From a bacterium (GTDB lineage Bacteria > BMS3Abin14), in NCBI GenBank assembly GCA_022865845.1, contig JALHUC010000441.1:1-5797 (forward strand): DNA of 5,797 nucleotides, read 5' to 3'. Shown piece by piece: positions 1 through 5,634 of the stretch. The translations under genes were made by a program, and so were the position numbers. The notes below the pieces were generated by a model. It was not told the origin of the DNA and ran no database searches. It worked only from the letters and a program-made list of their open reading frames with translations. Every line of letters begins with the position of its first letter. Within the stretch, counting starts at the first letter, position 1.

Positions 1-120
1 ATGCCTCTCGATCGTAGAGGCGCTGTAAAGGTAAAATGGGGTCCCAACCTCCTCAGCTATCTGCTCAACAGGTACATCCTCGCAGTACAGTTCCCGGCCT
101 TTGTATTCAAAGAAATTCAT
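1..120 (-). CDS. lysA: Diaminopimelate decarboxylase, N-terminal fragment (runs off left edge)
   Basis: This is the 5' end of a gene leaving the window on the left; only the first 40 codons are present. LysA is the cytoplasmic PLP-dependent decarboxylase that converts meso-2,6-diaminopimelate to L-lysine, the last step of lysine synthesis. The visible peptide starts [16 protein letters not shown] and continues [18 protein letters not shown], the typical LysA opening (a short F-x-Y strand, then the 'ia.evGTPfYvYs' segment that leads into the alanine-racemase-like barrel). The PLP lysine lies outside the window. The ATG at 120-118 gives this exact family N-terminus, but its upstream sequence is only weakly Shine-Dalgarno-like (a GGGG about 10 nt away). 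It follows the lipoprotein gene by 114 bp on the same strand, a neighbourhood common in proteobacteria (lptM-lysA). Identification rests on the N-terminus and context. Confidence 0.9.
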   Translation of the reverse strand, partial: MNFFEYKGRELYCEDVPVEQIAEEVGTPFYLYSASTIERH

Positions 121-234
121 GTATTACAGCCCCAGGTGTTTATGAGTGATAAAATTGTCCGGCCTCGAGGATTCTAATGAACTTGCGAAGCCGGATGCGA
201 AGTCCGCAAATCTAACAGAGGCAGTTGCGATGTG

Positions 235-396
235 TCAATCAGCCTGGTTGCCTGGCTGGGTGTTTTCTACTGGAGCATCTTCCACCGGACCCCAGGGTCC
301 GGAAGGGTTAGCGGGAGGACCCTTAACACCGCAGGCCGCCAGGAAAAGCCAGATGACGAGGGAACTAATCAGAATTGATCTTGGCCAACCAGTCAC
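235..396 (-). CDS. lptM: Small LptM/YifL-like outer-membrane lipoprotein (53 aa)
   Basis: A 53-residue predicted lipoprotein. Residues 1-6 form a short n-region (MTGWPR), 8-20 are hydrophobic, and the lipobox is L-A-A-C with the acylated Cys at 22. The next residues, CGVKGPP, match the CGxKGP hallmark of the LptM (formerly YifL) family. The tail is rich in Pro, Gly, Asn and Glu and probably disordered. Position +2 after Cys is Gly, not Asp, which suggests outer-membrane sorting. In enterobacteria LptM helps mature the LPS translocon subunit LptD; a similar role here is inferred from the motif. The start chosen is GTG at 396-394 because GGAGG lies 6 nt upstream; a longer in-frame reading back to 504 has no signal-peptide-like start. 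The gene overlaps the argH 3' end by 32 bp, so it is probably translationally coupled. Placement between argH and lysA supports the family call. Confidence 0.8.
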   Translation of the reverse strand: MTGWPRSILISSLVIWLFLAACGVKGPPANPSGPWGPVEDAPVENTQPGNQAD

Positions 397-1756
397 GGGC
401 TTCCTCCATTGCAATTTGGACCTGATTCCCGGCCGTCCCTCCAGGGATATCCCTGCGCCCCACTGAGGATCCCACTTTGAGGATATTGAAGACATCCTCG
501 CCAATGGCGTCGCATTCTTCCCTCATCTCGTCGATGCCCAGGTCAGTCAGCCCGCACCCCTTTGCAAGGCAAAGGGCGACAAACTTTCCCGTTATCTCGT
601 GGGCCTTCCGGAAGGGAACCCCTTTCTCAACGATGTAGTCAGCCAGGTCCGTTGCCGTGGTGAAACCGCCGTCGGCCGCTGCCTTCATTTTGCCAGCCTC
701 AAACTGGATGTCGCCTATCAGGCCGGTCATGACCTCAAGGGATCCTGTCAGAGTTCTGACCGAGTCGAAGACCGGTTCCTTGTCCTCCTGGAGATCACGG
801 TTGTAGGTCAGAGGAAGCCCTTTCAAAACCACCAGAAGGGAAGTGAGGTTACCGATAGCCCGTCCTGTTTTACCGCGTACAAGTTCGGCGGAATCGGGAT
901 TCTTCTTCTGTGGCATCATGCTGCTGCCGGTGGCGAACCCGTCCGGAAGAGTGACGAAGGAAAACTCGGCGGATGCCCACAATACGATCTCCTCGGCCAG
1001 GCGGCTCAGGTGGATCTGGCACAGTGCCGCGTCAAAGAGGAACTGTGCGGCGAAATCCCTGTCTGAAACGGTGTCCATACTGTTTCTCGTGATGCCTGAA
1101 AAACCAAGTTCCCTGGCAGTCATGGCTCGGTCAATGGGGTGAGGAGTTCCGGCCAGGGCTCCAGCGCCAAGGGGCGAATCGTTGAGGCTGTTTTTAAGAG
1201 AGAGAAACCTCCCATGGTCCCTTCTCATCATTTCAAAGTAGGCCATGAGGTGATGGGAGAGCAGAACGGGTTGTGCCCTTTGCAGGTGGGTATACCCTGG
1301 CATGACTGTATCCGTCTGCTCCTGGGCCCTTTCAAGAAGACAGTGGAGCATGCGCTCTATCCGCTCCAAAATTGCATCACAGGTGTCCCTGATATACAGC
1401 TTAAGATCGAGGGCCACCTGGTCGTTCCTGCTTCGTGCAGTGTGAAGTCGTCCCCCTGCCTCGCCGATGCGCTCGGTGAGAAGCGTTTCGATATTCATGT
1501 GCACATCTTCCAGAACCGATTTCCATGGCATGGAACCGCCATCCAGCTCCTCAAGGATCCCTTCGAGACCCTCGATGATGAGTTTCGAATCCTCCTCGGT
1601 AATGATCCCCTGTTTACCCAACATACGGGCGTGGGCGATGCTGCCCCGGATATCCTGGGGATAAAGCTCCCTGTCAAAGGACACAGACTGGGAAAATTCC
1701 TCCAGTATCCGTGAGGTTTCCTCTTTAAACCTTCCTTGCCACGGTTTTTTAGTCAT
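365..1756 (-). CDS. argH: Argininosuccinate lyase
   Basis: Cytoplasmic enzyme of the fumarase/aspartase superfamily that cleaves argininosuccinate to arginine and fumarate, the last step of arginine synthesis; the family is homotetrameric. The product is 463 aa, normal for ArgH. Motifs seen: MTKKPWQGRF at the N-terminus; LEDVHMNIE (82-90); HTARSRND (105-112); GYTHLQRAQP (154-163) with the conserved His157; and the superfamily signature GSSMMPQKKNPD (277-288), whose serines lie on the flexible catalytic loop. YNRDLQEDKEP (318-328) and the C-terminal region to 463 are intact. An in-frame ATG at 1804 would add 16 residues read through a 7-bp repeat array; the ATG at 1756 is preferred because it gives the family N-terminus and has GGAG 5 nt upstream. 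The 3' end overlaps the lipoprotein gene. It is separated from the upstream nitrilase gene by 272 bp and may have its own promoter. Confidence 0.97.
   Translation of the reverse strand: MTKKPWQGRFKEETSRILEEFSQSVSFDRELYPQDIRGSIAHARMLGKQGIITEEDSKLIIEGLEGILEELDGGSMPWKSVLEDVHMNIETLLTERIGEAGGRLHTARSRNDQVALDLKLYIRDTCDAILERIERMLHCLLERAQEQTDTVMPGYTHLQRAQPVLLSHHLMAYFEMMRRDHGRFLSLKNSLNDSPLGAGALAGTPHPIDRAMTARELGFSGITRNSMDTVSDRDFAAQFLFDAALCQIHLSRLAEEIVLWASAEFSFVTLPDGFATGSSMMPQKKNPDSAELVRGKTGRAIGNLTSLLVVLKGLPLTYNRDLQEDKEPVFDSVRTLTGSLEVMTGLIGDIQFEAGKMKAAADGGFTTATDLADYIVEKGVPFRKAHEITGKFVALCLAKGCGLTDLGIDEMREECDAIGEDVFNILKVGSSVGRRDIPGGTAGNQVQIAMEEARDWLAKINSD
403..407 (-). promoter_or_regulatory. Shine-Dalgarno of the lipoprotein gene, inside argH
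   Basis: On the minus strand GGAGG is followed by a 6-nt spacer and GTG. The site lies within the argH coding sequence and decides the lipoprotein start, because no other start codon near the hydrophobic segment has a ribosome-binding site. Confidence 0.65.
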
Positions 1757-1790
1757 CACAACTCCAGGAAACAGATGCTGTTGATCCCAT

Positions 1791-1811
1791 ATCTCAGATC
1801 TCAAATCTCAA
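1791..1811. repeat. 7-bp tandem array, left arm of an inverted pair
   Basis: Three consecutive heptamers ATCTCAG, ATCTCAA, ATCTCAA lie in the argH 5' spacer. Read on the minus strand they are three NTGAGAT units. They match the array at 1960-1980 in inverted orientation (19 of 21 positions), about 150 bp away, so the two could pair or mark the ends of a small element of about 190 bp. Confidence 0.7.
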
Positions 1812-1850
1812 ATTGCTATCCAAAACCATTAGCTTGTCCTAACATGCTGG

Positions 1851-1878
1851 AATATAACAACATTAACCCATATGTCGA
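1851..1878 (-). promoter_or_regulatory. Candidate sigma70-type promoter for argH-lipoprotein-lysA
   Basis: On the minus strand TCGACA (1878-1873; 5 of 6 to TTGACA) is separated by 16 bp from TATATT (1856-1851; 5 of 6 to TATAAT). Transcription would start near 1844 and give a leader of about 90 nt that includes the 1791-1811 heptamer array. The local sequence is AT-rich compared with the genes. The prediction rests on consensus matching only. A convincing arginine-repressor box was not found. Confidence 0.4.
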
Positions 1879-1959
1879 ACTAAATCTTACATGATTCCCC
1901 TGGAATTACGGAATTCATAACCAATCACGGCAAATTGTGCTCAAGTATCCACTGTTATT

Positions 1960-1980
1960 TTGAGATATGAGATATGAGAT
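1960..1980. repeat. 7-bp tandem array, right arm of an inverted pair
   Basis: Three heptamers TTGAGAT, ATGAGAT, ATGAGAT on the plus strand, the inverse of the array at 1791-1811. It lies 49 bp downstream of the nitrilase stop codon. The two arrays bracket the candidate argH promoter. Confidence 0.7.
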
Positions 1981-2028
1981 GGCTGCATTCCCGCGATACG
2001 CCGATACTCCGGTACAATTGTTGAGTGG

Positions 2029-3201
2029 TTAGATATAACCGTCCGGCTCCCCCCGGTCATCTGTGATGCCTGTCAGCAGGTCCTCGCCGCTCATCCGTTC
2101 CCAATGGTGAGGGGTGGAAGGCCGGTAGATCCCGGTCAACTTCACCATGACTCGTGAGGAACGGGGGTCAGTCTCGTGGTGGGGGTGAAGTCTGCACAAG
2201 TAAAGTCTCGTCTCATTCCCGAAACGCAGCCTGGAAACGGGCGCCCCCGAAAAATCGTCGGTTTTAAACTCCGACAGCTTGATCCTGGGAAGCTTGTGGC
2301 GTGCACCGTTCACAATGCTTGAATGACCGAATGAATCCCCCGTCATTGCTCCCTCCAGTTCGGTCTCGCAGGAGCTGTTGATGAAAACGGTCAGGGTGTC
2401 TCTGGTGCCGGGTGTCTTGAAAAGATGCTCCCCATAGAATCCAGTGACGACATCCCTGAAAACCTTATGCTCAGGTTTGGGGTTGCACTGAATGACGGCC
2501 AACAGGTCCAGGTTCTGATGGCGCCGGAAATAGAGCTCATTGGCCTTTTCAATGATCGACATGATGTTGGAGTTATGCAGGTCCCTGTAGACGTAATCGA
2601 AGCAGATCAGAGGCATGAAGTTAAACGGCGTGTTCTCGCAGGAAAAGAGGAGAAACGCCTTTCCGTGGTACAGGTCGAAAAGGTCGTCAACAGTCTCCTC
2701 CCCCGCGAAGGGGTGCGTCTTGGCTGCCAGAAAACACCTGATTCGTCCCTTGCGTTCCTTGACCACGGTAACACACATGTTTACCGGTTTGGACCGATCG
2801 TCACCATCATCCTCATCGCTGAGGAGATCGATGATATCCGAATTGTCCGTTATATAGCGGTCCAGCACCTTGCGGAACTGGTGGAGCGTGATGTGTTCCA
2901 CACCGAAGATCACCACAGTATTGTCGGGAAGCTCTGTAGAGATCACCTCGATCACTTCGTCCATTGTGTCGAAGGGAACGGAACTTTCGGGCAGGAGAAT
3001 GAAATGTAGTTTTTCATCACCGGACAGACAGCTTGCAATCCGAAGGATCGACATTGTCCTTGCGGTCTGCTCCGCCTTATCTTTTATCTTGAAAAGCCGG
3101 CCTTCCAGGCGAAGCCGTGTCGGTATCTGGGCGACGAGGGTGTGTATCCCCTCTCCGGCAGGAAAATCAAGGTCCACTGTATGTTCAATGATACGCACCA
3201 T
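2029..3201 (-). CDS. Divergent nitrilase-superfamily (carbon-nitrogen hydrolase) protein
   Basis: A 390-aa protein of unknown substrate. It carries the nitrilase Glu-Lys-Cys triad in the correct order and setting: Glu72 in FILLPESSVP, Lys161 in FLAAKTHPF, and Cys200 in MPLICFDYVYRD, the counterpart of the family's 'ICYD' nucleophile elbow. The later blocks LLAVIQCNPKP (233-243), TVFINSS (271-277) and GHSSIVN (292-298) match the C-terminal half of the sandwich fold ('NSsg..GgSsiv'). There is no signal peptide or membrane segment, so it is probably cytosolic. Unusual parts are about 60 residues before the first core strand, an acidic stretch at 119-135 (DNSDIIDLLSDEDDGDD), and about 90 residues after the last core motif. 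It starts 3 bp after the NUDIX stop codon, so the two are very likely co-transcribed; the upstream Shine-Dalgarno is weak. It is not a standard amidase, cyanide hydratase or NAD synthetase domain that I recognise. Fold call about 0.85; function unknown. Confidence 0.85.
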   Translation of the reverse strand: MVRIIEHTVDLDFPAGEGIHTLVAQIPTRLRLEGRLFKIKDKAEQTARTMSILRIASCLSGDEKLHFILLPESSVPFDTMDEVIEVISTELPDNTVVIFGVEHITLHQFRKVLDRYITDNSDIIDLLSDEDDGDDRSKPVNMCVTVVKERKGRIRCFLAAKTHPFAGEETVDDLFDLYHGKAFLLFSCENTPFNFMPLICFDYVYRDLHNSNIMSIIEKANELYFRRHQNLDLLAVIQCNPKPEHKVFRDVVTGFYGEHLFKTPGTRDTLTVFINSSCETELEGAMTGDSFGHSSIVNGARHKLPRIKLSEFKTDDFSGAPVSRLRFGNETRLYLCRLHPHHETDPRSSRVMVKLTGIYRPSTPHHWERMSGEDLLTGITDDRGEPDGYI

Positions 3202-3204
3202 GAC

Positions 3205-3621
3205 TCAGGTAGTGAAGACTTTGGAGAGGATGTGCCTGGTACCGTTAGAGATATCCATGCGGCTTACTGCCTCCTGGTCGGCCCAGATAATTTCCGATAC
3301 CTCTTCCTTATTGGGTGTCAGATCCCCGCTTTTTGGAGATGCCAGATAATAGAGGATCACATAGTGCACCGCGTGTTCATTTGAGGGAACGATCTCATAT
3401 ATATCGATAAGCCCCTCCACATGGATTTCCAGGCCAACCTCTTCCCTGACCTCCCTTTTGAGGGCTGATGTAATAGGTTCCCCCAGATCGACCTTGCCGC
3501 CAGGCATGACCCATTTACCCAGATAGGGGGGGATCGCCCTTTTGGTGAGGAGGACGTTGCCTTCGTCGTTTTTGACGACGGCTACTACTGCTGTCCTGAC
3601 TGCCTTCTTCCTATATCTCAT
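3205..3621 (-). CDS. NUDIX hydrolase
   Basis: A 138-aa single-domain NUDIX protein. The complete Nudix box GX5EX7REUXEEXGU is present from Gly42 to Leu64 (GKVDLGE, then REVREEVGL), with the metal-binding glutamates of REVREE intact. The preceding KWVMPGG is also typical. The family hydrolyses nucleoside diphosphates linked to another group (dNTPs, ADP-ribose, sugar nucleotides, NADH); the sequence does not tell which. The start chosen is ATG at 3621, giving MRYRKKAVRTAVVAVV. A TTG at 3684 is open in frame but would read through the 121-bp palindromic element at 3640-3760, so the extension is unlikely. No clear Shine-Dalgarno precedes 3621. It lies 530 bp downstream of argG across a repeat-rich spacer and directly before the nitrilase gene. 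The pair may be a metabolite clean-up or nucleotide-related module, which is speculation. Confidence 0.92.
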   Translation of the reverse strand: MRYRKKAVRTAVVAVVKNDEGNVLLTKRAIPPYLGKWVMPGGKVDLGEPITSALKREVREEVGLEIHVEGLIDIYEIVPSNEHAVHYVILYYLASPKSGDLTPNKEEVSEIIWADQEAVSRMDISNGTRHILSKVFTT

Positions 3622-3639
3622 AATTGTTGGGGGTAATGC

Positions 3640-3760
3640 GGCTTCCAATAAGGGGTCATCTACTGCGTTATCGCCCTTCGGCAATCCTCGGCGTATGTTC
3701 CATATACGCCTCCGGTTTCCTCAGGACTCTGGCCTTGCATCTAACCCCTTCTTTGAAGCC
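3640..3760. repeat. 121-bp palindromic element with inverted ends (MITE/REP-like)
   Basis: The ends are 17-bp imperfect inverted repeats: GGCTTCCAATAAGGGGT at 3640-3656 and ACCCCTTCTTTGAAGCC at 3744-3760, 15 of 17 complementary. The exact centre (3700) falls inside a strong hairpin at 3690-3710: GGCGTATGT, loop TCC, ATATACGCC. The element codes for nothing convincing and ends 18 bp upstream of the NUDIX ATG. Its right-hand 42 bp recurs at 3965-4006 with 3 mismatches, which shows it is a dispersed family. Non-autonomous miniature element or REP-type palindrome is inferred; no target duplication or transposase was identified. Confidence 0.75.
3690..3710. repeat. Central hairpin of the 121-bp element
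   Basis: GGCGTATGT and ATATACGCC form a 9-bp stem (one G-T pair) around a 3-nt loop. No T-run follows on either strand, so this is not a typical intrinsic terminator. It is the symmetry centre of the surrounding element. Confidence 0.7.
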
Positions 3761-3783
3761 TGAGAACCTTTTTATATGTCCTC

Positions 3784-3823
3784 GGGAATCCTCATCCCGC
3801 CATTGGCGGGACTCACGGTTCCC
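3784..3823. repeat. Nested inverted repeat with GGCGGGA stem
   Basis: The core TCCCGCC-ATT-GGCGGGA (3795-3811) is a perfect 7-bp stem. It is enclosed by GGGAA (3784-3788) and TTCCC (3819-3823). The same stem sequence occurs at 5416-5434 on the other side of argG. No poly-T tail follows, so it is a palindromic repeat rather than a clear terminator. Confidence 0.65.
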
Positions 3824-3836
3824 TTGTCAGTTGAGC

Positions 3837-3863
3837 CTCGCATCTGATGTACTCTTGAAAGCC
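3837..3863. repeat. 27-bp intergenic motif, copy 2
   Basis: One of five 27-bp copies with an ATCT at positions 6-9 and a terminal GCC. This copy reads CTCGCATCTGATG, then ACTCTTGAAAGCC, and is followed by TTGTAA. The other copies are at 3734-3760, 3980-4006, 5438-5464 and 5508-5534. Copies 1 and 3 coincide with the end of the 121-bp element family, which suggests all five derive from the same type of terminus. Confidence 0.65.
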
Positions 3864-4110
3864 TTGTAAAACAGGAAGGATGAATAGGGAAGGAGGGAGG
3901 ATGAAGAAGATCTCCCGTTGTCTATATTCCACCTTCCACCTTCCTCCTTCGCTCTCCCGGTACTCCTCAGGACTCTGGCCTTGTATCTAACCCCTTTTTG
4001 GAAGCCATGCAAAATAGGAAGGATGAATAGGGGAGGAGGGAGGATGAAGAAAAGCTCCTGTTGTCTATATTCCACCTTCCACCTTCCTCCTTCGCTCTCC
4101 CGGTACTCCT
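3857..4110. repeat. 143-bp-period direct repeat (two copies)
   Basis: Positions 3857-3967 and 4000-4110 are 111-bp copies offset by exactly 143 bp with 8 mismatches (about 93% identity). Each copy has a purine-rich half (heptad-like AGGAAGG, ATGAATA, then GGAGG units) and a pyrimidine-rich half (CACCTTC, CACCTTC, CTCCTTC), joined by TTGTCTATATT. The halves are partly complementary and could fold. The 3857-3907 part, extended left to 3851, recurs at 5522-5578 upstream of argG. Open frames across this region only translate the repeat and are not genes. Confidence 0.85.
3965..4006. repeat. Partial copy (right end) of the 121-bp element
   Basis: Forty-two bases matching 3719-3760 with 3 mismatches, ending at GGAAGCC. 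It sits between the two copies of the 143-bp-period repeat and includes 27-bp motif copy 3 (3980-4006). The left end and central hairpin of the element are absent, so it is a remnant or a solo end. Confidence 0.7.
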
Positions 4111-4138
4111 CTACACCCTACACTCTACACCCTACACT
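4111..4138. repeat. 7-bp tandem array CTACACC/CTACACT
   Basis: Four heptamers alternate CTACACC, CTACACT, CTACACC, CTACACT, a perfect 2 x 14 bp tandem. It begins directly at the end of the second 143-bp-period copy and ends 13 bp before the argG stop codon. It is a third sequence with the same 7-bp period in this window. Confidence 0.8.
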
Positions 4139-4151
4139 CCTGCGAAGTCGA

Positions 4152-5375
4152 TTACGGTTTCTTCCGTTTTTTCAAAGCATTAATTCGCAGTCTTAACGCG
4201 TTGACCTTGATAAAGCCGGTGGAGTCGGCCTGGTCGAAAACCGTCTCCTCTTCGAAGGTTGCAAAGTCAGGCACATACAGGGAGACGGCTTCCGGGGCCT
4301 TTCTTCCCGCTACACTGCAATGGCCCTTGAACAGCTTTATCCTGACAGTACCGGTAACTCCAGTCTGGGTCTCGTCTATACACTTTCTGAGCCAGTCCAT
4401 CTCCGGGGAGAACCAGTACCCGTTGTAGATGAGTTCCGAGAATTTCGGAACGAGGGAGTCCCTCAAGTGCATGACTTCCCTGTCCATGGTGAGAGACTCC
4501 ACCGCCCTGTGAGCCATGTGCAGGATGGTGCCGCCTGGAGTCTCGTATACTCCTCTGGACTTCATGCCGATATATCTGTTCTCAACAAGGTCGACGCGGC
4601 CTACTCCGTGGCGTCCGCCTAATTCGTTAACTCGTTTCAACAGCGCTGCGGGTGAGAGGATGTCGCCATCCACCGCTACAGGAGTCCCATCTTCAAAATC
4701 GATGGTGACATATTCAGGTTTATCGGGGGCATCCTCGGGCGCCACCGAAAGTGTGAACATGGATTCGTCCGGTTCCATCCAGGGATCTTCCAGTATCCCC
4801 CCCTCGTAGCTGATGTGAAGCAGGTTCCGGTCGCTACTGTAAGGTTTGTCTTTTGTCACCGGAATGGGGATATCGTGTTTTTTGGCGAAATCGATGAGGG
4901 CAGACCTGCTTCCGAGGTCCCACTCTCTCCAGGGAGCGATCACCGTTACACCAGGCATCAGGGTGTGGTACGCCAGTTCAAAACGGACCTGGTCATTCCC
5001 TTTCCCTGTGGCGCCATGGGATACAGCATCGGCTCCCACCCGCCTGGCCACTTCGATCTGGGCTTTGGCGATGATGGGGCGGGCGATGCTGGTGCCCAGT
5101 AGATAATAACCTTCATAAATGGCGTTGCCTCGAAGTGCCGGGAACACGAAATCCCTGACGAACTCCTCCTGGACATCCTCGATGTACACCTCGCTGGCTC
5201 CAGTTTTCAAGGCCTTCTCCCGGATGCCGTCCATCTCATTTCCAAGACCCAGGTCGGCTGCGAAAGCGATTACCTCGCATTTATAGACCTCTTTGAGCCA
5301 GGTGAGGATCACGGAGGTGTCTAATCCGCCCGAATAGGCTAGCACTACTTTATTAACTTTGGGTCTTGTGTTCAT
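4152..5375 (-). CDS. argG: Argininosuccinate synthase
   Basis: Cytoplasmic ATP-dependent ligase joining citrulline and aspartate to argininosuccinate, with release of AMP and pyrophosphate. The product is 407 aa, normal for the common (non-E. coli-type) ArgG. Motifs seen: the PP-loop ATPase signature [10 protein letters not shown] (13-22); the [10 protein letters not shown] substrate-binding segment (91-100); [14 protein letters not shown] (120-133); APWREWDL (147-154); [10 protein letters not shown] (189-198); [14 protein letters not shown] (254-267); and [13 protein letters not shown] (270-282). The C-terminus ends in a basic LKKRKKP. ATG at 5375 is supported by AAGGAG 5 nt upstream. One residue is odd: the usual Gln of the 'D-[IVL]-G-Q' strand after the PP-loop is Leu44 (DLGLG). 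The rest of the active site looks intact. It follows argF by 259 bp and shares its strand; both flanking spacers are filled with repeats. Confidence 0.97.
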   Translation of the reverse strand: MNTRPKVNKVVLAYSGGLDTSVILTWLKEVYKCEVIAFAADLGLGNEMDGIREKALKTGASEVYIEDVQEEFVRDFVFPALRGNAIYEGYYLLGTSIARPIIAKAQIEVARRVGADAVSHGATGKGNDQVRFELAYHTLMPGVTVIAPWREWDLGSRSALIDFAKKHDIPIPVTKDKPYSSDRNLLHISYEGGILEDPWMEPDESMFTLSVAPEDAPDKPEYVTIDFEDGTPVAVDGDILSPAALLKRVNELGGRHGVGRVDLVENRYIGMKSRGVYETPGGTILHMAHRAVESLTMDREVMHLRDSLVPKFSELIYNGYWFSPEMDWLRKCIDETQTGVTGTVRIKLFKGHCSVAGRKAPEAVSLYVPDFATFEEETVFDQADSTGFIKVNALRLRINALKKRKKP

Positions 5376-5380
5376 TTCTT

Positions 5381-5386
5381 CTCCTT
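5381..5386 (-). promoter_or_regulatory. Shine-Dalgarno of argG
   Basis: AAGGAG on the minus strand with a 5-nt spacer to ATG. It is the only AAGGAG-type site in this spacer placed correctly for a gene start; the similar sequences near argF have no start codon at a usable distance. Confidence 0.8.
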
Positions 5387-5415
5387 ACAAGTTGGGTTTT
5401 ATGCGGCACGCGGTA

Positions 5416-5434
5416 ATCCCGCCGCAGGCGGGAT
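5416..5434. repeat. GC-rich hairpin upstream of argG
   Basis: ATCCCGCC-GCA-GGCGGGAT is a perfect 8-bp stem with a 3-nt loop, about 40 bp upstream of the argG start. The stem is shared with the hairpin at 3795-3811. There is no T-run on the minus strand after it, so a dispersed palindrome or mRNA structure is likelier than a terminator. It directly abuts 27-bp motif copy 4. Confidence 0.7.
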
Positions 5435-5437
5435 GGC

Positions 5438-5464
5438 CTTGCATCTGGAGTATTCTCACGTGCC
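5438..5464. repeat. 27-bp intergenic motif, copy 4
   Basis: Reads CTTGCATCTGGAG, then TATTCTCACGTGCC, and is followed by TTGTAA like copies 2 and 5. It is preceded by GC, so the motif is bounded by GCCTTG at both ends. It is the most divergent copy in its 3' third. Confidence 0.6.
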
Positions 5465-5507
5465 TTGTAAGACGTACTCTCGTTTCCGGTCGGTTCCTCG
5501 GTCGAGC

Positions 5508-5534
5508 TTTGTATCTGGCGCACTCTTGAAAGCC
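5508..5534. repeat. 27-bp intergenic motif, copy 5
   Basis: Reads TTTGTATCTGGCG, then CACTCTTGAAAGCC, and is followed by TTGTAA. It is closest to copy 2 (3837-3863) and leads into the same purine-rich block. Confidence 0.65.
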
Positions 5535-5578
5535 TTGTAAAAAAGGAAGGATGAATAGGGAAGGATGGAGGATGAAGA
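5522..5578. repeat. Third copy of the purine-rich block
   Basis: These 57 bp match 3851-3907 with 2 mismatches, although argG lies between the two copies. The match covers the end of the 27-bp motif, TTGTAAAA, AGGAAGG, ATGAATA and GGAGGATGAAG. After 5578 the sequences diverge, but both continue into a pyrimidine-rich heptad array. Confidence 0.8.
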
Positions 5579-5634
5579 TAGAATCGTTTTGCTTTTATTC
5601 CTCCTTCCTCCTTCCTCCTTCCTCCTTCCTCCTT

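Noticed and set aside
183..209. Inverted repeat TTGCG...CGCAA between the lipoprotein gene and lysA, as terminator or riboswitch
   Set aside because: Only a 5-bp outer stem, no T-run, and no lysine-riboswitch features; it is a weak palindrome at most.
599..1714. Several plus-strand frames of 65 to 191 codons opposite argH
   Set aside because: They are antisense shadows of a fully conserved gene; no recognisable domain or independent start signal.
1757..1804. Sixteen-residue N-terminal extension of ArgH
   Set aside because: It reads part of the heptamer array and lacks family similarity; ATG at 1756 has a Shine-Dalgarno and the canonical MTKKPWQGRF start.
1900..1925. Possible ArgR (ARG) box around TGAATTCCGTAATTCC upstream of argH
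   Set aside because: The second half-site is out of register with the TGAAT-N4-ATTCA arrangement, and no tandem box is present.
2425..3384. Plus-strand frames opposite the nitrilase and NUDIX genes
   Set aside because: Antisense shadows; the minus frames contain the Glu-Lys-Cys triad and the Nudix box.
3622..3684. N-terminal extension of the NUDIX protein from a TTG start at 3684
   Set aside because: The extra 21 residues come mostly from the 121-bp palindromic element; the ATG at 3621 gives a normal NUDIX N-terminus.
3827..4075. Minus-strand open frame of 82 codons between argG and the NUDIX gene
   Set aside because: It translates the 143-bp-period repeat, is full of low-complexity Ser, Glu and Gly runs, and resembles the equally spurious frame at 5456-5764 only because both read the same repeat block.
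3857..4138. CRISPR array
   Set aside because: Direct repeats at 143-bp spacing with near-identical intervening sequence, and adjacent 7-bp tandems, do not fit a repeat-spacer pattern; no cas genes are present.
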